From contig NW_014577247.1 of assembly GCF_000485595.1 (NCBI RefSeq), forward strand, positions 172,905-195,078: 22,174 nt of DNA, in the 5' to 3' direction. The translations under genes were made by a program, and so were the position numbers. The notes beneath the pieces were generated by a model. It made no database searches. It was not told the origin of the DNA and was given only the letters and a program-made list of their open reading frames with translations. Every line of letters starts with the position of its first letter. The first letter of the stretch is position 1. The DNA comes from Priapulus caudatus. Lineage: Eukaryota; Priapulida; Priapulimorpha; Priapulimorphida; Priapulidae. Positions 1 to 10,300 of this stretch are shown here, in pieces.

Positions 1-2664
1 GTAGAGCGTTCACAAGGAAATCTCTACGGCGGCGGCGGCGGCGCGACGATGCCAAACCCATAGTATCCCCACGAACTTCGTTCGGGGGATACAATTATCG
101 AGGATGAAAACACAAAAAAGCGTGGCTAACACACTTATTTCCATTGTGGTCCAACATAACATTGTACATACTATACTATAAACTATAGCAAATATATACC
201 CACGTATACTCTTGGTATAGATGTATCGATCACAGCAGAGCCACAGTTATTGCTGTTACACTGCACTATCCATGTTACTGCACAGAATTCATGGATACAC
301 ACAGACCAACTTGTGATCTTCACAGATTCAAACAAAGATGCAATATCTTCATAAATTTATTATAAAATAACTAATGACATAATGGTGCCTAATCGTATAA
401 AGCATAGGCAATAAATAAAACAACAAATCGCAAAGTGAAAATCACTATGTCATCCATATGCAGCGAACAATACTTAGTCAAAGGTACCAGGGCGCCCAAA
501 AGCAGGGCGCTGAATAAAAGACATCTATTACATATTATCATGAAGATGTATGTATCCTATATCAACAATGTTACAATATTACATACGTTCGTGATATTAT
601 CCAAAACAGGTAAAATGCTGTCACTGTGGAATAATCACTTCTCGGTGAGAAAAGGGAATGTCATGATTACATTACACACTTGCAAATCCAACCAACAAGC
701 TTGCATTCTGTGAAAAATTGCTACAAAATCTACTTTAGATACAAAGTTGGAGTTGTACACTACAGATAAATACAGTATAAGTTTCATTATCATAAACTGC
801 TCGGGCATCTCTGTCGTAATGAACCTGGAGCATTTCAGATAATGTATAAACATTATAAACATGCATAGCACAAAAATGTCACCTCATATCACACTGAATG
901 AATTTGCCACTCAATCATATCCTGGTAAACAGCATTTAGCAAGTTAGCATCTAAATTATGTTTGCCACATTTTATGCACCAAGTAAACATGTTCGGCCAG
1001 AAAGTTATTACATATAATTATTCGTGAAATAAATTTCTGCAAAAAAATGCTGTATGATAAAATCATCACGTGCCATGATGATTTAGGAGATTCTTGACGT
1101 AGACAATTTAACTGCAGCTGCATTTAAGGGGACAAGATGTGGTGTTTTAGGTACTGCCAGGAAGTTTGCTTGGCCAAGAAGACTGCCTACCGATGCTTGT
1201 CGCAGGCTGTTTCGGCGGTCAGCTTACAGCACATTGCTATAATATACAGCGGTTTTCCAGCAAAGATACATATTATATATGTATCACGATTCTGCCCCAG
1301 AAATTTAAGAAGGCATGTCGGGCAGTGGGCAATCTATCACCAATAGCCAATTGCAGTTAATTACACGTCTTAAAGAAAAGATTTCAAAATCATTGCTTAA
1401 AAATGCAAAATCTGGAAGAAATATAGTAAAATATAGTCTCACCTAATAGCAGACGTGATACTGATTACACCAACTTAAAAAACACTACGAATTTATGCTC
1501 TTATAACATAGAAAATTGGAATTGAACACATAAACCATGGCATTTGATTATAGTGACAATTAATTTGCAAATGGTGCATTCAAAGCTAGTGCATACATAG
1601 TATACCTAACTCAAACAAAACGGCATCTGATTCTGTGTAGTAAACTCGGTGCAATTTAAAACATTACTAGTCGATCCCTAGCCGGTATCTCGAGCTATCA
1701 CGATATAGTCCGAGATTCACAAGAAATTGGCAGCTGAAATCAAAACGAGTAATCAAAATTCGAATCCTACATATTTTGGTGGACATTGCTAACTACCAAG
1801 GTTCTAAGACATGTTAGTGTTACTCTAGACAGCTGCTATTACTCAAGCAATGATGGTAAGTATCGTGAAAGTGGGGAAAACACGAGACCGGTCGGAAATA
1901 ATTTCTGAAATCCAAGTGCCCTCAATACAAGGGTACACTTGATCAGGTCTGACACATATACATCAAGCTGTAGAACATGGCATGACTGTGTTAGGATTAT
2001 CAAAAGTAAACACTGCTGGAAATAAAGGCATGTTGATTAGGAAATTAAGGCACGTCAGAGGAATTATGGGATGTCGCAATGTAGCTCCGACTTTGAAAGC
2101 ATGTCAGAGCAAAAATGCATTAAAGGCCTAGGGAGAACCAACCCTACATTTATAATGATTTTGAACATCTGGTCCACTGGAAATTACATTTACTTATAGC
2201 ACCTATTATTGCTACACCCTGTTCCTTGAATCATACTTTTACTTGCACACATGAAATAATGTGAATCACAATAAATTTAGTTGCCACACAGATATTTTGG
2301 TCATTTTATATTATTTCTTTTAATAGAATTACTAATTTTACTAATTAAATCTATAGATCTATTGTGTGATGATGGCCTTAATATTGCATTACATTAACAC
2401 ATTTTTGAGGTATTATTTGGCTATTACCAAGATTAAAATAAATAATTTAACAACGAATAAGTCACATGTAGTATGATCAAACATACTAAAGTGCCTCCTC
2501 TTACCGCCTCCCGTTACATTACAGTGCTAACAGACTACATCACGTTGTGAAAGCCACCTTGTGCATATGCAAGCAGGCAGTCAAGCTCCATAAATTCATG
2601 CGGGACTTAATCCCAGGTGTTTGATACTCTGACTAGGAGACAATCCCAAACTCATGCATAGCAT
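1..2664. other. AT-rich non-coding left flank, including CPTP 3' UTR
   Basis: No open frame here resembles a known protein or has splice-bounded coding character; the short frames are AT-rich chance products. The part next to 2664 must hold the 3' UTR of the minus-strand CPTP gene. The nearest poly(A)-like signal I see on that strand is an ATTAAA (plus-strand TTTAAT at 2318-2323), which is weak evidence. A short CGG trinucleotide run lies at about 28-43 and a perfect hairpin at 63-92. I see nothing else that can be named. Confidence 0.6.
63..92. repeat. Short near-perfect hairpin
   Basis: GTATCCCC (63-70) pairs with GGGGATAC (85-92), and CGAAC (72-76) pairs with GTTCG (80-84), around a 3-base loop with one unpaired A. 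This gives a 13-bp stem. It resembles the end of a small foldback repeat. No function can be assigned. Confidence 0.7.
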
Positions 2665-3199
2665 CTATGGGAGGTCCAGCAGGTTACTAGCTTCATACAT
2701 CTCCTGTGTGACGTCATACACCGGCTGCGCCGCCTGCACAATCTTCTGGAGTGACCCCTGCATCAATGAGTGGTCTAACTGGTGGCCATTGTTCTCAGCG
2801 ACAATCTTAGCGAGACCGTGAACGTTCGGCAGCGCGTACATCGCGAGGCCGACCGCTTGGCGGACCAACCACGGATGGTAGTGCCGCAGCGTCGTGTCGT
2901 ACGCTTTGTGCCCGATGGATGAGACGTGATCGTCGAGCGCCGCTGCCGACAGCTTGTCGAGGAACTCGATGATAAACTTGAGCGCCCTGTGCAGCCGCAG
3001 CAGCGTCCGGCAGCCCGAGGCGAGCTTGTGGCGATCGTGAACGACCGTGATGCTGTTTGACACCTCATAGTCGACCATGTCGCGAATGGAGGAGTAGTGG
3101 GTGCCGACGTCCGACTGCAGGTGACCGGTCAGTATCGTGCACTTCTCGTGGATGTCCGATGCGACGAATGTGAACACTCTGCCCATGTGATGGAAGAAT
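2665..3199 (-). CDS. CPTP: CPTP exon 2 (rest of GLTP domain, stop)
   Basis: This is one uninterrupted exon encoding the remainder of the GLTP domain, including all the phosphate-contacting residues, and ending at TAG (2665-2667). The reading frame runs past the first internal Met (3186) up to the acceptor AG at 3200-3201, adding FFHH before MGRVF, which matches the human FLNSLGTIF stretch. The exon is GC-rich compared with its flanks, as expected of real coding sequence. Confidence 0.95.
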
Positions 3200-5491
3200 C
3201 TGCGAAAGTATTTAATGTAGTTTATAATAGGTTATAATAATACTTGATATTAAGTTTCATTTCACTGCAAGTAGAGTGAGTGAAAATAATTTCTGTGGCT
3301 GAAAAAAAACCTTCTTTTAGCAACTGTTATAGAAGATAATGGCAATTGTGTGGGTTACTACTTTATCGTGGAAGACAAGACTGGTTAATTGCTCCTAAGT
3401 TTGGCAGTAAAACCAACGTTGGTTAAAATGAAAACAATCATTATTATTAAAATTAAACAGCCTCACACTGCCACTGGTGCGAACCCAGCAGAAGCTAAGA
3501 CTAAGTAACACTGTTACAAAACCATCTGTTACAAAACCATGCAAAGGGCTGTATCCGCATTATATTAATGGTGCAGACTATGTACAGTCAATATAAAAGG
3601 TAATATCGGAAAAGCGTTCAGTTGAGATTCTTTCCGAGCATGATGAATAGGATTAGGAAGCCACTTGCCGGTGTCGCGCAAAATTCCTGACGTGTGCGAA
3701 ATACATGATATAGGATGCGTATGTGCATGCGTGCCGACCCGACCAATCACAGCTCGTCTTTGTGTTACGATAAGTTGTGTACACTTGGACGAACACAAAC
3801 TGTGTTGTAATGTTTATATAAGTAGAGTTTAGTGTTGATAGGTAGAGATTGTAGTTGATATTCTAATTGATCAAAAACGACACGGAGCGTCGTTGAAGAA
3901 AGCGGTCACAGTTCACACGACGTTTGATCGATCAGTTCTTGGACATGCCTCTATGGTATGTGAGCTGCCTGCTATGCGAGCTGCGAACTGAGAAAAAAAT
4001 ACAATGCGTCCAAGCGAACAATCAAGCAAACAATGTGAATTAAACAATCAAACTCTGGCATACGGTACGCATTCTTACCTATTAGTATTAACTATGGTAT
4101 ATCATGTGGACATGTATTTCGCAAGTAAGGAATTTCGCGCTAGGCACCGGAAACGACTTACCGCCGGTAACAACTTGTTAGCAGCGACAGCCAGGGGCGT
4201 CACAGCCATAGGGCTGCCGTAGCAAAATGCTACGGGCCCCCGCCTAAAGCCGTAAAGGGGTCCCAAACTTTCAAAATAGCCTCAGAATGCTGGAAATAGC
4301 ATTTTAGAGCGTCTAGATTTCAAAATTTTCTGGGGACCACCCAGACCCCTCTTTCCCACTTTCTACCTCCGGCACTCGTCCCCACAGGCACTTGAAACGT
4401 CTCAATAAAAAAAATTTATGGTAAATAAACACGAAATGTACCAAAGTCTTAATGTTTCTCTACTCGATTTCGCCTATAATCAAGCCGGTCAAATGCTCAT
4501 CTGCAACACACAAGTACATTGCACGCCTGCCCTGTGCTGCGTGCACAAACAACATGAATAGGAGAGCAGGTAGGAAAGCGTGATCGCGAAATTCGCTCGA
4601 AGCTCGCTTAATTTCACACGATCACAGAACGAAAACACATCCAACAGCTCCCATCTTGGTATCTATGTGTACATAAATGTTCACTTGTTCGAATTATAAC
4701 TCTGGCCTTCAAATCGATCAAAAGTAGCGCCGTTAGGGATTTTCGGATGATACGTCCTCTTTACATTTTCACGGAGAGAAAATTTCCTGCAGGATTTTAC
4801 GAGATATCTCTGGCGGGAGTAGATAAGAACAAAGTCAAAGGCCAGAGTTATAATTCGAACAAGTAAACATTTATGTACACATAGATACCAAGATGGGAGC
4901 TGTTGGATGTGTTTTCGTTCTGTGATCGTGTGAAATGAAGCGAGCGTCGAGCGAATTTCGCGATCACGCTTTCCTACCTGCTCTCCTATTCATGTTGTTT
5001 GTGCACGCAGCACAGGGCGGGCGTGCAATGTACTTGTGTGTTGCAGATGAGCCTTTGACCGGCATTTACAGGCGATTTACCGCCGATTATAGGCGAAATC
5101 GAGTAGAGAAACATTAAGACTTTGGTACATTTCGTGTTTAGTTACCATTAATTTTTTTATTGAGACGTTCCAAGTGCCTGTGCCTGTGCTCGTGCCGTGC
5201 GCCGCATCAAAAAATATTCATGTTTAGGTCCCCAATTTCATTTTTTCTTACAGGACCCCCAATCAATGTCAATGAATCATGTTGTGACGCCACTGCCACT
5301 GGCGACAGCGTGCTTTTCTACAAAGTAAAGTTAATTATGAGGCTAACTTACTTGTTTAATTCTTCAAATGCACTAATATATAGACTCATGTCTACTTTCT
5401 TATCAATATCTTCTATACAACGCGCGAAATTCTCCGCAATTGTATCCAAATTAAATGTATCATGGTGATTGTTAGCTATGGAGGACGCCAT
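2665..5491 (-). CDS. CPTP: Ceramide-1-phosphate transfer protein (GLTP family), two exons
   Basis: The coding sequence is the join of 5352-5491 and 2665-3199 on the minus strand (675 nt, 224 aa plus TAG; human CPTP is 214 aa). CPTP is a soluble GLTP-fold protein that moves ceramide-1-phosphate between membranes. The residues known to bind the lipid phosphate are all present: Asp62 and Lys66 in SDIHEK, Arg111 and Arg115 in GCRTLLRLHRAL, and His155 in YHPWLVR. The protein ends in LLDLP, as the human protein does. The start ATG at 5489-5491 has A at -3 and G at +4. The donor is GTAAGT and the acceptor CGCAG; the junction restores Lys47 (AA|A). It is transcribed away from GART. The residue match to CPTP rather than to GLTP itself makes the call firm. 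Confidence 0.95.
3200..4183 (-). other. CPTP intron, part proximal to exon 2
   Basis: AT-rich intronic sequence between the exon 2 acceptor and the inserted element. The small open frames at 3565-3798 and 4004-4222 have no recognisable domain or splice support. I see no other feature. Confidence 0.6.
4192..5301. mobile_element. hAT-like foldback MITE in the CPTP intron
   Basis: A 1,110-bp non-autonomous element. It is flanked by identical 8-bp direct repeats GCGACAGC (4184-4191 and 5302-5309), the hAT target-duplication length. Its ends are CAGGGGCGTCACA on the left and, inverted, CAGTGGCAGTGGCGTCACA on the right. Inside are two long inverted arms (4370-4709 and 4838-5197) around a 128-bp loop; the left arm lacks about 20 bp present in the right arm. 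No transposase coding is present: the frame at 4935-5117 is arm sequence read by chance. The RNA of this intron could fold into a duplex of about 340 bp. Confidence 0.88.
5352..5491 (-). CDS. CPTP: CPTP exon 1 (N-terminus)
   Basis: This exon encodes residues 1-47. FNLDTIAENF and the following acidic helix align with the human N-terminal FNLKVVLVSF region. It ends ...EELNK with the last codon split after AA, followed by a perfect GTAAGT donor (5351 downward). An upstream in-frame ATG at 5540-5542 exists, but the ATG at 5489 has the better context and matches the family N-terminus. Confidence 0.9.
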
Positions 5492-5530
5492 TTTTGAATG
5501 ACTATTGGTTTTACGTATCTTACGGAGGTC

Positions 5531-5583
5531 TATATATACCACTGATCTCTATAATATATTATTATAGAGATCAGTGATATATA
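5531..5583. repeat. Perfect 16-bp hairpin upstream of CPTP
   Basis: The bases at 5540-5555 (CACTGATCTCTATAAT) pair perfectly with 5561-5576 around the 5-base loop ATATT. Pairing continues weakly into flanking TATATA. It lies 49 bp upstream of the CPTP ATG, in its leader or core promoter. It could be a tiny MITE remnant or a structured leader; the sequence does not decide. Confidence 0.8.
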
Positions 5584-5722
5584 CAGCCAACACATCGTAC
5601 TGATAAACTAATAATGCAGATTATTTTTTTTTATACATAAATTGATATTTATTTGGTAAATATTGTACATTCTAGTTCCTTGTAATTATTGATAGTAAAT
5701 TATGGACGCTTGCTCAGTATCC

Positions 5723-5838
5723 CGGTTTTTGTACTAGTTTATAAGTAGACTGGAACCTGTCCCTTCTCTCAAGCTCTATATAGGAAGCTTGTGAGAAGGA
5801 ACAAGTACCAGTCTAGTTCACAAGCAGACCACAAACCG
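5723..5838. repeat. 53-bp imperfect inverted repeat, hairpin-forming
   Basis: The arms 5723-5775 and 5786-5838 are equal in length with no gaps. By hand count 40 of 53 positions pair, with a 10-base loop, and the inner 30 pairs are the best. The size suits a small foldback element or a precursor of a small RNA. It lies between two divergent promoters. Confidence 0.7.
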
Positions 5839-6126
5839 CAGGTGGCGGGAAGTTATATTCGTGTTTACCTCGCTGGTTACTGTTTAACTAATTTAGGCAT
5901 ACAATAGTAACTTACTAACTACTACTAATCTTGGTATGTCAAATTCATATGTGTATGATCCAGTGCGTGCCTGTAGAGTATATGTATGACTTGCACATGA
6001 GCTATATTATAATGACTGACATTGACAATTTCAAAGAGCGCGCGTGTAGCCTACACGACAGACTCAGTACAGAGTACAGGGGGAATCCCTGAAGCATGCG
6101 CGTGTGTGCGTAATTCACTGATTTCG

Positions 6127-6540
6127 TACCTATTTATGCGCGTGTACTTACATAATAAATACATATGCATGTATACATGCGTGATTGGGCGTGCGAATAT
6201 ATTTGTGTATGCGTAGGCCTATACATGTGAGCGCTCGTATGTACGTGACCACTGAACGAACTGACCATGATGTGACTCGCGATCACCCCGTGACGTGTAG
6301 ATGCGTGCGTGCATGCGTACGTGCGTGCGTGCGTGCATGCATACGTGCGTGCGCGCGTGCGTGCGACGGTGCGTGCCAGCGTACCTATTTATGCGCGTGT
6401 ACTTACATATATGCATGTATACATGCGTGATTAGGCGGGCGAATATAATTGTGTATGCGTATACATGTGCGCGCTCGTATGTACATGTGACTCGCGATCA
6501 CGCCGTGACGTGTAGATGCGTGCGTGCGTGCGTGCCTGCG
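6127..6540. repeat. GTGC-rich simple sequence with a two-copy duplication
   Basis: A block beginning ACCTATTTATGCGCGTGTAC occurs at about 6127 and again at about 6382. Each copy continues through ATGCATGTATACATGCGTGATT and GACTCGCGATCAC to GTGACGTGTAGATGCG and ends in (GTGC)n or CGTGCG runs. The second copy lacks about 50 bases of the first. Several frames stay open here because the simple repeat avoids stops; they are not genes. Confidence 0.8.
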
Positions 6541-7165
6541 TGCGCGTGTGTGTACGTTTGTGTACGTGCCTACATGTGTGTGTATGCGTACCTGCGCGCG
6601 TGTATATACGTTTTGCATATGTCATGTTGAAGTTGTTCTCTGGCATACATGTGATTTGGCATGATATGCGTTTGGCTTTTGCCACAATTGTATTACAATT
6701 CCTTAGTTAATGACAGCTTTGTTGGATAACATTGTTAAATTTGTGAGCAGTTTTAATTCACCACATCAAGTAATGACAAGTATAAAACTTGCTAAAAATA
6801 TGTAAATCCGGAGATGAGTTTGGCAAATACATTACAGTAATTAAATTTCAAACAAATTCAAATTTAATGCCAAAGACATTTATTGATACTTTGCAACTTT
6901 ACATAAAGATTACTATACTATCGTATACAATAAAAATAAGCTGCAAAAATAAAGTTGCAATAAAAACAAAAGTTGTAATAAAAATAAGCTGCAAAAATAA
7001 AGTTGCTTTAATTAAGCAATTAAAGGGCGAGTGGACAATTATATAGAAAAGAGATTACCTATATTCTACATATTTTTGGGTGGACTACACAGTTTCCAAA
7101 GTAAAATTAGTACACTTAAAATATCTATCTAATTTCCTCTTTGTAGGTCAGGTTACCTAGTTCTG

Positions 7166-7307
7166 ATGGACCAAGTTCTAGTCATAGGTTCAGGTGGTAG
7201 AGAGCATGTTTTGGCATGGTCACTTTGCCAATCCTCTCAGGTGGGTAAAGTGTATATTAGCCCAGGCAATGCAGGATCCAGCCAGCTGGATAAGGTTTGC
7301 ACTGTAG
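7166..7307 (+). CDS. GART: GART exon 1: GARS N-terminal domain
   Basis: Starts at [14 protein letters not shown]. The GSGGREH motif (residues 8-14) is the GARS N-domain phosphoribosylamine-binding loop, and SPGNAG follows. The ATG has G at +4 but a poor -3 base; conservation with the human N-terminus decides it. The exon ends in phase 1 before GTGAGT. The exon's own 5' edge is probably 7147, after CTCTTTGTAG. Confidence 0.93.
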
Positions 7308-10300
7308 GTGAGTGTTGCCTAAATTTTCAAACCTTAATTGTGCCACTTCACTACCTAATCATTCTCACTCTGTGATTCTCACTCTTGAGGTTAGAGCATA
7401 TATAGGCAATTGTAAAATATTGTTATGAAGTATACATACGTACACGTGCATGTAAACATTGCAGATCTTAGTTATTCTTTTCTAAAGACTATCCAATATG
7501 GCTTCATTTAGTGATAGCATTTCCTGTTTTGAACACATTGCTTTCAGACTTGAACCTAGATGCCCATGAGCAGTTGGCAGATTGGTGTGTAAAGCAAGGC
7601 ATTGACATGGTGGTAGTTGGCCCAGAGGATCCTCTTGCAAAAGGTCTGGCTGACAGCCTAACTCAGGTACATTTATACAGGTGCAATGATGTCTCCATGA
7701 CCTGCTGGTTACACGTTGATTAGTTACCTAGTTATTACATATAGTATTACATTCTTATTACATGTTGGTTAGATCGATTATTGGCAGATATTGGGTACAG
7801 GTTCACTACGTGGTGGTTACATGCTGGTTGTGAGCATCAGAGATAATGAATAATGAATTTAATATATACGAGATTGTATGAGATGTGTTTCTTTTCCTTA
7901 CAGAGAGGCATCACTTGCTTTGGGCCATCTTCAAAAGCGGCTCGGATTGAGGCTAGCAAAGAATTTGCTAAATTGTTCATGGATGAGTTTTCTATTCCAA
8001 CAGCAAGATGGAAGGCATTTACTGATGTCTCTGCTGCCATTGAGCATATAAATAGGTAATACCATCAATATGCACACTATTAAGTGACTTAATAGCAGTC
8101 TATATCTAATATACCTATCCGTGTGGGTGAGTTAACCACTCACCCTCTTACATATGGTTACTTGAATGTTTGAACTAGATCAGTGTATATCTGTTTTTCA
8201 TATGTGCATGCCAAATTGTGGACTTTGCAGCACTTCAATACCAAGCCTTGTCTTTTAGAACGTCCTATTACAAAAATGATTGGCTATATTTGCATATCAA
8301 TCATGCCAGGTGGTCAAGTCACTTCTCTCCCCACATCCAGTTCCAACATCCGAATTTGCCAACTGCCTTAACTGACAATCGGCAGTCAGTATTTCGAAGG
8401 TTAATCTGTGGATGGTAGCCAGTGTAAGCATGGTAGTATGAGAGACTACCTGAGTGAGCATGTCTGTTGCTTTCTAATCCTTATCGTTGCATTCCTTTCT
8501 CATTTACCCTATTCCTGACCTATGCATTGAAATTCTATTGCTTTAGAATATTTGCTCTCTCGATTAGTGATGGCACTAATTGGTTTTGTGTCGGTCATGG
8601 TGAATAAAATAGCCAGTTATGTATACAATAAAATATAGTCTCAAGTTATAGAATCAATGTGAGGTCTGTTACTATTCTTGCAGCGTGCCATACCCAGCTC
8701 TCGTGGTGAAGGCTAGTGGATTAGCTGCAGGTAAAGGGGTGATAATTACCAATAATAGGGAGGCGGCTTGCTGCGCTGTGAGAGCAATGCTTGAGGAAAG
8801 GACCTTTGGAAGTGCTGGTGACGTGAGTACACGTTCTGCAGCACTAACTCCTCAGAAATTGCTATTCGATGTCTGTAAACACAGGGTTTATAAAAAAGAA
8901 TGGAAAATTACATTAGTGTATCGATTACTATTGTTATTATAGGTAATTATGAAGGAAATTACTTGAGATTTCTTATATGGTTTAGGACGTTTTTCCTTCT
9001 TTCCTTATAAACGAAAGAGGGAAAACTGCATGCGCTGCATGTATACATGCATATGTGTATACACAAGACAACAAGACAAGTAGTAGTTGTAACAACAATA
9101 CTAACAACAACAACAACAACAATAGCAATTATATATGTTCTATGAGTGGTGTAGGAAACGCTAGCACGTTTCGCTGCTAGGTTGTGATAGTGTGTATTCG
9201 CAAGGCAACTAGAAAAGTAACAGTTGTAATAATAATATTAATAGCAACGAGATTAATAACGAAAGTCGATGTGAGTTGTTGGGAGAGAGGTTAGCATGTT
9301 TCGCTTGCAGGTTGTTGTGATCGAGGAGTTGCTTGAAGGACCCGAGGTTTCCTGCCTCACATTCTCCGACGGCACAAACGTCGCGATGATGCCACCTGCC
9401 CAGGACCACAAGCGTCTCCTAGATGGTGACAGAGGACTGAACACTGGTGGCATGGGAGCTTACTGCCCCTGCCCATTGGTAGGTAGATCAGTGGATGGGA
9501 TAGTTAATTCTTATTTCCCCTGCCCCTTGGTAGGTAGATCAGTGGGTGGGATAGGTTCTTATTGCCCCTGCCCCTTGGTAGGTAGGTCAGTGGATGGGAT
9601 AGGTGCTTATTGCCCCTGCCCCTTGGTAGGTAGGTCAGTGGATGGGATAGGTGCTTATTGCCCCTGCCCCTTGGTAGGTAGAACAGTGGACGGCTTGGGG
9701 TACTGCCCCTGCTCCCTGGTAGGTAGAGCAGTGGATGGGATAGGTGCTTACTCCTCCTGCCCCTTGGTAGTTAGATTAGCAGATTCGAATCATAGAGATT
9801 TCCACGTCTGGGCTCTTTTTTCCGACCGTACTCATTGAGGGTGCTCACGTGTCTAGTGTCACGTGCCTGTTGTCACTGCTTCAAGTTAATATATATACCT
9901 ATTTGCCAGAGCAATCTATAACACCCCTCTTAGATATTGCTGCTAGCTCGATCAAGCTATACCTTAATTTATGTGCGTTTTTCACGCATGTATGCTAAAT
10001 TGTCAACTTTGTGGTCACTTCATTGTTATGCAGCCTTTTACAACACAAATATCGCAACTTTCCCGTTGATCACTCCCAGCATAGAGGTCAACTCCATCGT
10101 CTTACATTCTCACGTCTTCACAGAGCACAACCCGAGCGATTTTTGCTGGTGCGTTGCAGATTTCTGATCGTGAGCTGGAGTACGTGCGGACGCAGGTCAT
10201 ACAGCGAGCCATCGATGGGATGAGGTCGCGGGGTCACCCGTACGTCGGCGTGCTCTACGCCGGCATCATGCTCACGGCGTACGGACCCAGAGTGCTCGAG

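Larger units (their letters stand above)
5492..7146. other. Intergenic region between divergent CPTP and GART
   Basis: About 1.65 kb separates the CPTP start (minus) from the first GART exon seen (plus), so both promoters, and any GART leader exon, must lie here. On the CPTP side, a reverse CCAAT (plus-strand ATTGG, 5504-5508) lies just upstream of the ATG, and the start context AAAATGGCGTCC resembles a YY1 site. No GART TATA box could be assigned. The region also holds two hairpins (5531-5583, 5723-5838), a GTGC-rich duplication (6127-6540) and a two-copy A-rich direct repeat (about 6930-6958 and 6978-7006, offset 48 bp). Confidence 0.6.

Noticed and set aside
435-871. Small frames on both strands in the left flank
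   Set aside because: AT-rich, no family resemblance and no splice-site framing.
2775-3068. Arg/Ser-rich minus-strand frame
   Set aside because: A shadow of CPTP exon 2 in another frame.
4935-5117. 60-codon frame starting MKRASSEF with a hydrophobic stretch
   Set aside because: It lies wholly in the right arm of the foldback element and has no match in the left arm's frame or in any transposase I know.
6022-6710. Several overlapping frames rich in Cys, Val, Arg and His
   Set aside because: Products of GTGC/CGTA simple repeats, open on both strands at once.
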